From contig VDFB02254930.1 of assembly GCA_007258455.2 (NCBI GenBank), forward strand, positions 62,001 to 126,000: a DNA stretch of 64,000 nt, given 5' to 3'. Positions 44,189 through 56,825 of this stretch are shown here, piece by piece (within the stretch, counting starts at the first letter, position 1; every line of letters starts with the position of its first letter). Under the pieces are notes generated by a model. The model was not told the DNA's origin and made no database searches. It saw only the letters and a list, made by a program, of their open reading frames with translations. Source of the DNA: Sequoia sempervirens. Taxonomy: Eukaryota; Streptophyta; Pinopsida; Cupressales; Cupressaceae. The position numbers and the translations under genes are program-made.

Positions 44189-47100
44189 ATGGCTGAAGCG
44201 AGGATAACCGGAAAGGACAATGGTGCCTCAAGACAAGCTACGATCAAGAAGCTGAGCAAAACGTTCATGCCGGAGTCAAAGTTCATTTCAAAGCTGGGCA
44301 AGTTGACAGACACGAACCTGGGCTCCGTCAACTTGGAGACCTTCAAGAACAGGCTGTTTGGGATTGGAAGTCATCGGGCTTCGGTCACTTCGCACAACAT
44401 TGTCCGCAGTGGATTATATGCAGCTGCTGGTTTTCCGCCAGCTATTCAGTGTTCGGAGTTGATAATGGAGTGCGCCAACTGTTACGAGAAAGAACACCGG
44501 TCGATCACGTCACCAGATGGCCAAGTGCTTGCCAATCTCACTCCGACAGCCATTGGTGAAGCTTTTGGGATCCCGGTGCATAGAAACATGATTTACAAAT
44601 CCAGAGAGCGAGCAGAGCGGATGTATGCTTCTGCTTTTGAACGATGCATGGATACAATTAACACTCACTGGATGAGCACTCTGAGGCCGTCTCGTACGAA
44701 GTTGCCGAAACAGATCATAGCAGAGGACCTAAAACAGGAGTATTGTGATCTTATCATGTTGCTGAGCAGGGTTGGTGGATGCCCACAGTCATATATTTTT
44801 GAGCCATGGATGTTTTATTACATCAACCTGGTATTGGAGGGCAAGGATTATGTCAATTGGGCTGAGATGATCAGCGATAACATACATGAGCAGCTCTTGA
44901 GTTTGCGGAGGACTAAAACGTTTTACATGAGCTCCTATCTCATTTATATATTGGCACGAATGACGAGGTACAGAGGAATTTCTTACAAGGAACCCATCGG
45001 TTGTGGCTCCCACCAGTTCAAAATCCATGAGGCGTGTACACAGTTGCACCTGTCGAGCACAACCCACTATAAGCGTGTCAACGATTCATTCACCATGTAC
45101 ATCACGAGGCTGCTTCAGGAGAGGTTACAGTGCAGAATCTCTAGAAATGCCCAGGAGCTAATTGAAAGGTATGGGTGCTGGTTTATTCAATTTCTGAGAT
45201 TTTCATACATTAGGCTACAAGGTTTCTCGTCATACCCTTATAGGCTGCCTAAGTACCCAACAGATAAAATAATAATGCTAGAGATAGCTAGACAGTTGCT
45301 AGCCTTTGACAAAATCTAGAAGAAAAAGAAGAAAGGAGGATAGAGTTTCCAATTGTGATGGGCAACTTCCGGATGAGTTGTCGCCGATCACGAGCTGACT
45401 AGAAAGCTGAAAGTGACTTCAATTTTATCATTTCTCATATCACACAAGTGAACAACACTATGACCCACCATAACATCAAGCGGGTGTTGTCGAGATTCAA
45501 ACAACAAAGGCCACTATAGAAAGATGCGGAGCTGTCTGGAGTTGATGAAGATTGAAGTGAGGAAGAGAATGTTCTCTGGGTGCCCGATTACTCTGATCAG
45601 GGAGTGTGAGGTAGTTCCGGTTCCGGACCAGGTTAATGAGGACATGGATGTTGTTCATCCAAACTATGCAGCTGTTCGGGATACTCCACTTCCGCCTATT
45701 GATTGGTCAAAGCCCGAGGTTGCTGATTTAGATACTCTTTCTATCCCGGTTATGACATTCACCAGGGCATGGGTTGACAGGAAAGTAAATAGATTGAAAA
45801 GTAGGTCAATTGCCTTGACCTACAACTTGATGGGAGATCACAGGACGCCCACCACAGGAAGGAAGAAACAGATCACAAGAGGACCAGAGTCCAGAAAGAA
45901 AGAATTAGTTCAGCCAGAGCCTCCACGAGTTACAGTGGCCGTACCTTTGGAGACACGTTCTCCAAGCATACAGGAGGTGTCTTTATTTGCTGATCAGAGG
46001 GTTACATTGAATCAGGTACCGGAGATACAGAATGATATTCAGCCTCCACGGAGGGAGTCGATTGGCCAGAGTGCCAATGTACCTGTCAGGCTTGATCAGC
46101 AGGATGATGAGGGGACTATTACCGACCCTCAATTTCAGCCCGAGGATGGCTGACCATGAAGCGATAAGCTGATGATGATATAGTGTCAGGTGACACTCAG
46201 CCACTTGAGGACAATGAGCCTCGCCAGAATGAGGAAGAAGTGGAACAGGTTAGAGAAGTCGAGGCACAGGAGCAGCGGCCTTTCGATATACTATACGAGG
46301 TGCCTGATTGGCTTAGAGACAGAATGCGAAGAAGCCCGAGCGAGGAAATTGATCCAGCGGTTGAGATGGAAGAGTTTTTGAACCGGATCAGTGCTCCTCC
46401 GCCGAAGAAGAAGGCAAGAAAATTTTCGAAGATCTCCACGGATGAGGATGGCTCTCGCACCCTTCACGTTGCTGTCCCACGAGTCGAGTGTGACCAGAAT
46501 GAAGCAGCTCCGGAAAACTATGTGGTCACCACTCTTGATTTGGGACGCCCTACTGGTGCTCAGATTGTTGAGGAGTGTGATAACTCCTTCCTTGCCCTTA
46601 AGGATAGATTGTTCAAAAAAGAAGGAAAATATAAGAAGTTGAAACGAGAACACAAGGCGTTAGTTGGATACGTTCAGCAGTTGTCTCGTTCTCGAGGGCA
46701 GGATGTACCAGTGATAGAGCCTCCAACAGATATTCCTAGAGAGTCGTCGGCTTGGTAGAAATTGGGGAGGATAGCACAGAGAACAAATGGGTCCTGAGGA
46801 GTTCGTGAGGCGAAGGGTATAAAGGACCTTGCCTTTTCCTTTCCAGCGAGGCCTCTACTATTTTGACCTGCGGATGGATCGCGATTGGATCAAGCTGGGC
46901 GATGCCTACATCTACTCGAGTAAAGGTGATCGGCGTCTTGAAATTGTTGAGGCATGTGCCATTGCGATTGGCATTGATGGGGAATTGTCACGTCGAGGCG
47001 GAATGACGATATGATTTCTCACCGATTGGTATTCTTCGGCTATCGCGAGTGGCTTCTTCGATGCGGCAGGCCGGTTAGGCGGGGTATAATAAGGCTATGG

Positions 47101-47480
47101 CCAATATTATAGATGGAGTTGAGAATACTACGGCCATATTATTTGCTAGGCTGAATCCATATGAAGATAATTTTGATAATTTGAGGGTTTCTTTGGTTCC
47201 CTTCTTCGCTTGAGATGTTAAGACAACATGCGAGGATGACTTTGAAAATGCTGCTACATTCTCCACTTTGATCCAGAACACGCAGGACTCATTAGCTGCT
47301 TGGAGAAAATCTTGTACGAGGCACGAGCATTCAGTCACGGTGTTAGAGTTTCAGTTGGATTGTGTTCCACCTATTTCAGTTCATGAGGTTGAGGCTGTAC
47401 TTAGCAGATTTGTTGAGTTGGCAGTCAGAGAGAAGGCCAATGGGAACACGCTACTGGATGAGGATCTTCTAGAAGACTGA
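44189..47480 (+). pseudogene. E4 ORF, broken
   Basis: Starts at the ATG at 44189 directly after an intron acceptor (TTATGTTGCAG). The first 376 codons are open (LTDTNLG, NWAEMISDN, FYMSSYLIYILAR, WFIQFLRFSYIRL) to a TAG at 45317. A scrambled stretch to 45523 follows, then open again (IRECEVVPVPDQ, SIPVMTFTRAWVD) to TGA at 46151. A frame change leads to 46183-46758 (acidic part and coiled coil RLFKKEGKYKKLKREHKAL), then a damaged stretch and the C-terminal end at 47268-47480. About 1,090 codons in total, so full length but inactive. Confidence 0.85.
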
Positions 47481-47645
47481 GTATGGAGCATTTATTGCAT
47501 TTGCTATTTTGGGAGTGAGTGGGAATCTTTGATTCATTTAATGTACCACTCCCTATTCTGGCAGTTTTTAGGGTTAGGGCTGAGGTGGCACGATTCTGGC
47601 CACTCTATTGATTGTAACCCTAGCCGTCCTTTGGGACTTGGCTAG

Positions 47646-47672
47646 CTATAAAAGGGGGAGTCCCCCTCATTT
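47646..47672 (+). promoter_or_regulatory. E4 downstream TATA box with G5/C5 hairpin
   Basis: CTATAAAAGG runs into GGGGG-AGT-CCCCC, then TCATTTGTAA. Same layout as E3 and E5. From here to 48580 is the candidate R-U5: TTTGAAGATTGCACC near 48137, GTAAGT at 48389-48394, terminus at 48580. Confidence 0.65.
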
Positions 47673-48467
47673 GTAAGGCATTAGAATTAGAAATTAGAGG
47701 TCAGAGATTAGATCAGAGCTAGAATTGAGATAGAGTTAGAGCTAGATTGTAGAGCATTTTTGCATATTTTGGAGAAGAGAGAAAGTTTTCCCTTTGAAAA
47801 CTTTTGAAGAGATTGTTGTGTAACACATTTTATGATAATAGATCTTTTCATTGATGATGGAATTCGTCTAGTCATGAAATGCTAGCAAGGTTTCTTCTTC
47901 CTTTTGTATCCAAGTAGCTTAGTTCATGCAAAGTAGCTTACTTCGGTGTATGGTGTTTTATTGAGATAGCTTCGCTTTATTCCATACCACTAGCGACTTG
48001 TTGATGATAAGTCTGCCTTGCGTGGTCAACTGGACATTATCTCGTGTTTAACTTCGGTTATGGCTTACATACTTATATGCGTTGTTCTGATGGTGTACGT
48101 ATGTTAGACTGTAACTTGAATACCTTTCGTTATCCCCTTTGAAGATTGCACCGATTTTGTTGAGGCTGTCCGACGGAGGCTAGGCGAAATCTGGTTGAAG
48201 TCTATTGAAACGAAGCCCCATATACCCTGCATTTAGAATAGAGTTCAAATTTCTTAGGCCCTTTCCCTTTTACTTTCCGCACTTTCTGATTAGTTTTAGG
48301 AAAAGAACCACATTGCCAAATCATACACATGAGAATCCCCTTCAAAATCATACATTAGCTGCTAACTGCAAGAAATCTGGACAATTGTGTAAGTCCCCTC
48401 GTACGAACACAGCAATACACATCAACCAAACTGGGTCTATTCGCACTTAAGGAACCTTGGAGTTGAA

Positions 48468-48498
48468 CATGCGAACTTTCTCGCAATCTTAGCGCATG
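48468..48498 (+). other. E4 conserved 3' stem-loop
   Basis: Stem CATGCG/CGCATG, 19-nt loop AACTTTCTCGCAATCTTAG. The stem differs from E0 (CGTGCG/CGCACG) by one paired change and from E3 and E5 by several. Confidence 0.75.
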
Positions 48499-49169
48499 GA
48501 ATACTTTGATCAAGAGAGAACGGAGTAGCCCAAACTATTTTGTTCTGCTGTTTGGTATGGTCACAAAAACCACATCAACAAGGTCCTAACTTTTTTTCTA
48601 AAAAAATTGAAATAGACCCACTAGAGAAAAACTGACTTTTTGATGATTCTGACAAGACCAGTGCGACCGTGACGAAAAATTAACCAATCAAAATCAGTTT
48701 GAGCCATTTATGGAAAGATCCTATTTTAGGGCTTTTCTTAAAATAGGGGCCTGAAACCCTAACTTCAAAATTCTCAAAATTTTGCGAGCATCCTCTTAAC
48801 AATAAACCCAAAAAAAACCTATATCTGTTTGTTGTTCAGAATTTCTAAAAATAGAAAATTTCTCTTTTTAGACAATTTTGACTTTTATTGACTTTTGATG
48901 ACAATATAAAGAAATACTACTGATTTGATGATTCTGATCGGACCACCTTGATTGGGAAGTATGTTCGACCAATCAGAATCAGTTAGAGCCCTCCAAACAA
49001 AGATTCTATTTTTAGAAACTTTTGCCAACATCCATTTGACAACAAACCCAAAAAACCTTGAGTCGAGTCTATTTTTAGAAATTTTGACTTTTGACGAAAA
49101 TTTTCATAAGACTTTGACCACTCTTTTGAGAATGCTTTCATGAAGCAAAAAATTTGATTGGGCACAACA

Positions 49170-50106
49170 CACACTTACATCCAAAATTTACTGTTAGTTA
49201 TTCAAGGTGTACACCACCTATCCCAACATTTTAAAGGAAGAAATTTTCCTTATATCCTATTTCTCAACTAATGTAAACACCTTGCCATTGGAGTAATAGA
49301 TGATATATTTTTTTTCCAGAAAAGAGTTATTCAAAAAGGAAAAATTCTAGGATGGGTTAATTTTCTGTGTGTTATCTCTGATGATTAGTATACTCTTTAA
49401 GCGTTAATTAACCATGATAGAATTTAAAACGCAGGGTTCTTTCTTTTCCCTTTTTTATGTGTACTGCCTCATACAGATTATTAATTATTTCTATCTTTTC
49501 CAATATGTTAAACTTTAAACATATTAATGATTGGAACCTGCCATTCCCCCAACTGCCTCTCCTCATTGTAAATTCATTCATCAGTGAAATAAAATTGTAG
49601 ATAATTTTATGTTGTTTTTCATTAACTTGTCTTCCCATTTTAATACTTTTTTAAAGAGCTTCTTTTTTTAGCCTTCCTTTCCGATGATTTATATTGTAGT
49701 TAGTATCATCACAGCAATGAGTATCTTTCCCAATACAATCTGAGTGTCCAAGATGGACATGTGAAAGGAATCATGAAGTTTACCATTCTCAAATAGTTGG
49801 TAATAGGGTTTCCCTAACATAGTTATGAATTTAATGCCCCTTGAATTTGGTTTGGTAATTTGTCTATTTCTTTATGAGTGAATTCAAATAGTAGACATCA
49901 AAATTAGATAGAATAACTCCTTGAAAATCTACATGAATTAGTGTTGGTTGCATAGCATATCCTTATTTGTTGATTATGTAAATCTGAGTCACATACAAAC
50001 AATAATTTACCTATTCTTGGATTTCATTTGAGATAGTAGCACTTGCAAAGAATGTGTTCAATATGCACACAATGAGAAATTTTGGATGCACCTGATCTCA
50101 ATTAGA
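49170..50106. other. No gene recognised; probable intron
   Basis: AT-rich DNA without ORF or clear repeat. It starts at the edge of F3 and lies just downstream (minus strand) of the exchanger exon at 50136-50290, so it is probably part of the next intron. Confidence 0.4.
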
Positions 50107-50135
50107 CTAGATATATGGTTTTAGCATCATCATAC

Positions 50136-50290
50136 CAGGTTGTTCATTAGAATGAATTGAGATGTCAACAGTATGATTCTGGGGTGCAAATTCAGATAGA
50201 GCAGTAGAAGAATCTCTATGACTTCCTCCCTGTAAGCTATTGTATCTAGTCTCAGCTGGCACCCAGTCTTCTGGTCTATCTTCTCTTGGC
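50136..50290 (-). CDS. MHX: NCX/MHX-type cation-proton exchanger, internal exon (loop region)
   Basis: Minus strand; acceptor TTTTATTACAG before 50290. It reads P-R-E-D-R-P-E-D-W-V-P-A-E, then a polar stretch and VDISIHSNEQPG. Joined to the exon at 50656-50538 the frame is continuous (the TT at the exon end plus the first G gives Leu). The order (membrane segment, [17 protein letters not shown], polar loop, VDI.SIHS) fits the central cytosolic loop of plant MHX, a vacuolar Mg/Zn-proton exchanger of the NCX family; this match is from memory of the family. The likely donor is GTATGA at 50135; without it a stop comes at 50107. The C-terminal exons must lie left of the window, past the transposon stack. 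Confidence 0.6.
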
Positions 50291-50537
50291 CTGTAATAAA
50301 AAGGAGCTGATTAATGTATCAATTTGAGAAAAATATGCTTGAAACTTCTGCTTTATGTGACCAAGGGAACTTCAGTAACACTAAGCCTTTATTAACTCTG
50401 TCAGATCAAATTACTTTCTCTTATGGGCTAATGTGATTATGTTATTATATTTAAAAGAAACATGGCTGTGATGCATAAATCAATCAATTCTCAGAAACAC
50501 TAGGGTAAAAGCTTCTTGTTAAGTATTATATGCATAC

Positions 50538-50656
50538 AATGGAAGTGAGAAATAATGCCACCCTTTATCTTGTGCATATGCATGCAACAAGAGCAAACCA
50601 AACTGCAATACAGTCAATCCTGCTTCCCAAATAGTCACCACATTTGGAGTCCACAC
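50538..50656 (-). CDS. MHX: NCX/MHX-type cation-proton exchanger, internal exon (membrane segment)
   Basis: Minus strand, 119 nt, acceptor TTTTATAG before 50656 and donor GTATGC after 50538. It encodes [20 protein letters not shown] then [19 protein letters not shown]: the end of an NCX first membrane domain (VWTP..V..WEA..T) and the start of the cytosolic loop. No stop within the exon. The intron to the next exon is only 247 bases (50291-50537). I found no upstream exon between 50657 and 64000, so that intron is either longer than 13 kb or the copy is a fragment. Confidence 0.65.
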
Positions 50657-52849
50657 CTATAAAATTCCAAAGAACCTTACTTTAGATTGACATATATCAA
50701 ACAAGTTAAGAGTATTCAGAGTCCAGACAAACCCTATCCAAGAAATTGTGTATCCTATGGTTGCCATAGTTTCATCCTTCAGGAAACAATCTCCAAGTTA
50801 CAACAGCTATGTGTGTGTGTGCAAGAATCAGGCATTTATATGCAGGAACATATTGGAAACATATGAATCAGGGATTTACATGTAGGAACATATTACAACC
50901 TTAGCAATTAATACATCAGTCCCCTTTCAGAAGGCTAGATTGTTGTTGATAGATGACAGATAAGCTCTTATATTTTGTTCATATAAGGTCATATTTTTTC
51001 CTTATATGTTTCATTAATATATTACAATCAATTAATTTATTCTGAGTTATTAGCATCATCAGCCACTGTATTTTTTGTTATATTATGTCTTCTCCTCAAA
51101 ATGCTCTGAATTTGATGTAGTGGAAAAATGATAATTAATTTTAGAGGTCAACAAGATATCAAAAGATTTCCCATTTCCTGTATACTTTTATACTATTTTA
51201 TTACAACACCTTGTCTGACCTAACTATATGTGCTTCCAATTCAGTCAGTTGGAAAGTCACCTTCCGCTCTAGCTCAGATATCTCATACAGCTATCACTTG
51301 ATCAATTTACTCCCTCAGAAGGAGTATGACTGAACATAGAGATTTATTTTCTTTAAAAACTTATACATACACACTATATATTGAGTACCTAATGTTGGCA
51401 TAGAAATTGTTTTTAAAGTAGCAAGAACTGCTACCTTCAACTAGTTTATCTCCGTTATATAAAAGGCTGGCCAAAAAGGTTAACAAACAGAACATACCTT
51501 GTAAGCTGATGATCCAAAAGTGTAGGTAATAGGTTCAAGATCATGGTGTGGCTAGACCCTTAGTTATTTTACGGCCATCCTCAAAACAAATTGGCTGTTT
51601 CCCCATCAGATATTTTCATTTTTACCCCTAGCTATCATTCCTAGTTTACTCTGGGAAATGTTTCAGTAATCAGAACTCCTACAAACCTTTGAGAAAACCT
51701 CTAATAATCTTTCCAAGGGCATTAATGGCTATAAAAACTCTTGTATAGGGTGTACATTCATTTGTCAATTGCAAGGAGAAGGAGAGGAGTACATGGAGTT
51801 TCTATACTAAACATCCTATTAAAAAGGTCATCCAATGTGCCATACTAAATATACTACTAAAAAGTGAAAAAATATCTCTCTTATGTTAATTGTTAAGGCC
51901 TAAGCTAGATGAATCTTCCAGAATTACCATGGATCCTTTCTCTTTTGGAATTATAAAGGTCTCCCTAAATCTTGTAAGAAAAAGGAGAGGCAGCATCCTT
52001 AATGTTGGGACTCTTTTGTGTTCTTCAGAAGGATTATAAAATTATTTTGGTCAAATGAGGTGCCTATCTCATTATGAAAGCAATGCAATCTAGCAATTTA
52101 TCTTGTTTGTGGCTGTAATGCCTATCCCAATTCAGTTTCTGTGCATGTGATGTGAAATTTTGTAAATATTTCTCTAGCATCTTAATATCATGAGGCTCTT
52201 AGCTTTTCAGATTAGTTTTGGACCCAATTTTGTTTCTATGGGATTTCTTGCTAGCTATGGAACTTAACTTTGGCTATTGTACTAAATTTTGATGGTCACA
52301 ATAATCTTTGGGAGCAACAAAGGATGCCATTTTCCAGCCATGGCACACCTCATACACGGGTTCTGATTGTTCTTGCATATTTCTTAGAGGAAGCTTGCCC
52401 CTATAGAACCTGCATTCTTTTATCCAAGAAAAATGAGATAAGTCTCCAAGAATACGAATCAGGTGAGGAAGTGGTATAAGAAAAAGAAGGGAAGAGAATA
52501 TTGAGATTGATATTCAAAACAAGAAAAAAAAGATAACAAGAAATATTACTGCAATAACATGACACAAGAAAGCAAACATCTCTGCAAACCTTGCCAGTCG
52601 GGTTGAATAATGAAAGGATTATAGGAGCAAAAACACATGAAAAGATTTCCCTTGTGAACCACACCCTAATCCTTATTCTATGTGACAACACAAACCTTCT
52701 ATAAAATTCTTTCACATGACAATAGAAATAACAAAATTATTGGCGATTGCTATATTTTATTTAAGCAGCCATAAGAAATTTAATTTAAAATCATTGGTTC
52801 AAGGATTGGGGCTCTCGAATTTAAAATCCAAAGTCATCATATGTAATGT
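50657..52849. other. No gene recognised; probable intron
   Basis: AT-rich, with a short (TG)n run near 50810. A 69-codon plus-strand frame at 52270-52479 has no recognisable motif and is not annotated. Confidence 0.4.
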
Positions 52850-53900
52850 CCCCTTTTTGAAAAAACCATAATTTCCACTCTAGAAATATAAGCTAATGTA
52901 TTCATGGTTACAACTTATCAACTAAAGGCTTTAAGATAGATAAATCTTAGTTTAGGCCTTGCAAATCATGTTAGATAATGTTGGAATATAATTCACATAA
53001 TTAGACATATAATAAGTGTTTGTCTATTCATATCATGAAATGTTTTAAACCACATAATATTTATAATTCACATTGAGGGTTAGATCATAAGGGGAAATGG
53101 ATGAAAAGCATGATAGGTCCGCCCGAAGCTATCACACCAAGCCCAAGAGTGGATATACCATTCCTCTTGGCCCTCATTTGGTGCACTTAGTCACTCCACA
53201 TGGGGTGATCTATTTGGTGGACAACTTTTATCTACATTCCCTATCCTTGCTATCTTATCCATCCCTCTTATGGTTGAAACCCCTTGAATCAACCCCATCA
53301 ATCAATCCATGTAGAGGTTGGGAAAGAGCTTACTATAGGAGGCCAGTACACATATCCTCCTAAGCCCAAGAGCGGATATCACCCCCTTGGCTCCACAAGG
53401 AGCACTTAGTCATACCATCATGGAGTGGCATACTTAGGAGGTTGTCTAGTATCTTCTCAACCTATTAGTAGTCTCTTCCTCACTTCTTCCATGGTTGTTT
53501 TATATGGTTACACACACAATAATTATGATAGAATATATCACTGTAACATCATTAGTTGTCCAATACAAAATAACATATTAGCAATACTATAATAGTGACA
53601 TGCATACCCCAAAATGATGATAATAAATAATATCAATTAGACAAATATTATTATGTATAAATTGTATTTATCAACCACCTATAAAATATTTATCAATCAT
53701 CATATATTTAAATATATTTATCAATCTTAATATATTTCGATACATTTATCAACCACCAACTGTTATTTAAATTCCCTATTTATTTGCCAATTATCCATAT
53801 CTAAATTCATAATGTATTAACAGATTTCGTTTTCTAATTATGTAAGCATAAGCTATTATTTTAATTCTCATCCTTACTAAAATCATTATCTACATCCTTA
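52850..53900. repeat. Degenerate repeat DNA with a 229-bp spaced duplication
   Basis: TGTAATGTCCCC near 52851 looks like an LTR terminus, but no matching end with a TSD was found. AAGCCCAAGAG(T/C)GGATAT...GCACTTAGTCA is present at about 53133 and again at about 53362, so a segment is duplicated. No coding sequence is supported. Confidence 0.45.
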
Positions 53901-54354
53901 ATATATTTCTAACTAATTATTTGAAAACAGAAAATACTTACAGCCTTGCTTTGGTTCAAGCTGCAGAAATCACTCTTTATTTTCCCAGCCACGATGATCT
54001 GATTTTTAGAGAATATCTTTTTATAAATGATTTTCTGTTTAGAAATATTTTTCTCCTTATCTCTTCTACATCTGCTCCTTAAACTCAGAAAATATTCATT
54101 TAATTGCTCTCCTATAAATTCTGATTTTAGATGCTGCAATTTATATCTTTTCTCACAAATCTGCTCATGCATGATACACATATATTTTCCCTTTTATATC
54201 CCCTCCAAGTCTGCTCAAACTCATCCCATGTTATATATTTTATTCCCCCTCAACTTATCTCCTTTATCCCCTCATGAAAGAGCACGATTCCCTTTTGATA
54301 GTCACCACTCTTCACAGAGGACATGCCTCCCATAATGAATCGCTGCATATTTTT

Positions 54355-54450
54355 ATATACTTATTTTGTATATATATATATTTTAAAAAAAGGCATAGTG
54401 CCTATATATATATTTATATTGCTAGTAAAGATATTTACAATATTAATATG
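54355..54450. repeat. AT microsatellite with palindromic centre
   Basis: TATATATATAT on both sides of a GGCATAGTGCC centre, giving a short inverted repeat. Confidence 0.6.
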
Positions 54451-54640
54451 TGACCTTCCATGGACATATTTTTTTATGCTGCCTATTACAGCCATATAGC
54501 TTTGCCTAGCCTATTACAAAAACAGACCAAAACATTCAGAGCACATTGGCTACATATTACATTTAGAGCCCTCCCTCAAAACCATAAGCTTCATTATCAA
54601 ATCATTTGTTTTCAAAAAGTTAAACCCTATAACCATATGC

Positions 54641-55893
54641 TTATTCAATCTTCATGTGTATTGGATGATCATTTTCACCCTGACCTTCTACCAAGCTGCC
54701 TTCAACAAAAGGAACAGACAACAATGCGTTGATAGAAAAACCACTGATATTTTGAATACCCACTAGCTGACCATAAACACCCTGATCTTCTACAAAACTT
54801 TCACCAAACTGCTCAAGAGGAAAATCATTAAGATTAAAACCAGTGACATTACGAACACCTAGTGATTGGTTATTAACACACACTGGCTGAACAATTTCCA
54901 CTGCAATTTCCTGGACAATTTTCCCACCCAAAGGCTGGTTTTCCTCTGCAACTTCCTTGCCATTTTGAACCCCCAACTGCTGACCATTTACCTCTGCAAT
55001 TACTTGGACATTTCGATCACCCAATTGCTGGTGATGATTGCAATCATCTGGAAGCATCTGAGGTTGTTGAGTACTTGGCCTTGGAGGATCATGAACATGC
55101 ATGAACAAAGCCATAATGGCTTGAGTTTTCTCCCTTACTTTATCAGCAAACCCTGGATCAAACTCCCTTGCATACCTTCTGAGAACATTTATCATGAAAC
55201 TAGAATTTTGCTGAGACAGTGACTTGTTAATTGCAACAAACAATTTTTGGAAAGCTGATTGATGTAGTAAGAAGTGTCTAGGGAATAAACCTCGTACATA
55301 ACCATGGCCTTTCCAAAAATCATAACATTTACATACTTTATAGAAGAAACCATTTTGCAAGTATTCTTCATTTACTACTTTATTTGTAACAGCTTCCACT
55401 AACTTGACATCTTGCAGTAAATCCATAATATTGGAAATGAAAATTGATAGAAATTGGGATGGATAAATCAACCTCTTTGCCTCTAGCTCCAAGATTTCAA
55501 CACCAAGAACCCTTTTGATATGCTTTTTAAAGTTCCATAGTGATCTTTGAACATCCAGTGAAGTTCGGCATCACCAATTTCTTCAAAAATGGGCAGTTCC
55601 CATTCATTAGCAGGCAAGAAGATTCTGTAATTTCTTGGATAGAACTCCATCACTTTCCTCTTACACATTGCATAGAGACTCGATGGAACATAAAGATGCC
55701 CACTGCTTGAGCTTTCCTGTTCGAACATGCACTCGGCTGACTGCTTTCCACGCACACCCCAGGCAATTTGTTGTGAAACTATATGCGCTGTTGGAGGATA
55801 TATATTACTAGTGAAGAGTAAATGCCATTTGATCAATAGCTTTACATGATTTTTGCTAAGCTTCAATTCCATATGAACAAATGATGCCATCAT
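54641..55893 (-). pseudogene. Unidentified decayed coding region
   Basis: Two overlapping minus-strand frames: 55893-55483 (136 codons) and 55492-54641 (283 codons). They join if a frameshift near 55530 is allowed; the second frame reads back to NFKKHIKRVLGVEILELEAK, so it was longer than its first ATG. The first half has ordinary globular composition with Trp and Cys. The second half ends in a Gln/Asn-rich tail with degenerate repeats of a QxLGxxNxxxIAE type. I do not recognise the family and see no catalytic motif. A third frame (56087-55890) may be a further upstream piece. It could be a broken transposon gene or a host gene with unseen introns. Confidence 0.45.
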
Positions 55894-56527
55894 ACATATT
55901 GATAACCAGGTATGAAGTTTCTGATAAAATTATCACCAACATCATATTTAGCAATGCAAGGTTTGATAAAATTTGTTGCCAACATGAAATTTAGCTTTGT
56001 AGCGGAAGCATCAGAAGAAAAACTAATTTTTAGACATGCCACCACCAGATTCTGGGAAAAAGCCTTTGCGCTATTCGCACATACCAAAGGATTATGGCGG
56101 ATTATGGCTTTAATACTTACTTGACACCTGTAACCTGCACATTACACACACTAATTAGATAAAATTTGGGAGCCATGATCTTACATCATGCTTTCATGCC
56201 TCGAACCTACACCAAGATTTTGTTTTCCTTCAAAATAGATTGAGGTGCTTTCATGTACAACTCAATTTAATCCGGATTGTACCACACACATGGCAATGCA
56301 CTACTCACACACCTTGCACTTAATACATATCAAATCACCTTAAAAACTGAACATGTTGCCTCCATTCCACACACTTTTGACAGCATTGAAACCCAAAAAA
56401 GGTACCTTCCTGTACTAAAGCCTTCATTATTTGAATAGTTGTGGAGAGCAAAGATTGGCAATGAAGAAAGCCAGTTGATGCTAAATGTACTTGACCAATC
56501 TTTTCCCTGTGCAAGTGATGTGCCATC

Positions 56528-56570
56528 TGTTGTGACCTTTTCACACATCGCCCCATTCAAAATGGGGACC
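56528..56570 (+). other. E5 5'-terminal hairpin
   Basis: CCCCATT (56551-56557), CAA, AATGGGG (56561-56567), preceded by GTGA-CCTTT-TCAC, a second possible small hairpin. Confidence 0.7.
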
Positions 56571-56825
56571 CCTAAATTTTTGCTCCATTCTGGTCTTTTG
56601 GCTTTGGTTTTTGTTTCTCTCTCTCGTTCTGCTTCTTTTCCGCTATCTGCTTTCCGGGGACGCTCCCGTTTGCGAGCTTGAAACGCGAAGATTCGACCAA
56701 GTACTGAAATTAGGGTTTCACATCTTTAGGTCATTTTGAGGTCAAGTTGAGTCTGTTGGTCAGCTTTTGAGCTTAGCAGTGCTATTACCATGCTTTCAGC
56801 AAGTACCCCCTAAATTTTCACTAAG

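Larger units (their letters stand above)
40449..48580 (+). mobile_element. E4: giant LTR-like element, subfamily B, complete
   Basis: 8,132 bp from TGTTGTGACC (40449) to CACATCAACA (48580), TSD AGGTC (40444-40448 and 48581-48585). It is inserted in F3, whose sequence continues across. It has the full E-family order: terminal hairpin 40472-40488, CTAWWWWTAG cluster, GCGCCC array, TATA 43543, ORF (decayed), second TATA 47646 and 3' stem-loop. No direct terminal repeats. Confidence 0.9.
31621..49169 (-). mobile_element. F3: outermost F-family element of the stack
   Basis: Pieces: 31621-31640, 36418-36956, 40193-40448 and 48586-49169, separated by F2, S1 and E4. The pieces read through each insertion (CTACAGGGG|CACTTTT, CAGAGGTC|CTAAC). 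It ends GGGCACAACA at 49169; the other end is left of the window behind F1. It has the F-type modules and no ORF. The right flank is CACAC. Confidence 0.7.

Noticed and set aside
51210..51300. Possible coiled-coil exon on the minus strand (ELERKVTFQLTELEAH)
   Set aside because: Short, ends in a stop, no splice sites, and not part of an NCX-type protein.
52270..52479. 69-codon plus-strand ORF
   Set aside because: No motif, no splice context, length expected by chance.
52850..56146. A 3.3 kb LTR from TGTAATGTCC to ACATTACA
   Set aside because: The termini are inverted-complementary over 8 bases, but the flanks (TCATA and CACAC) do not match and the interior has no LTR signals.
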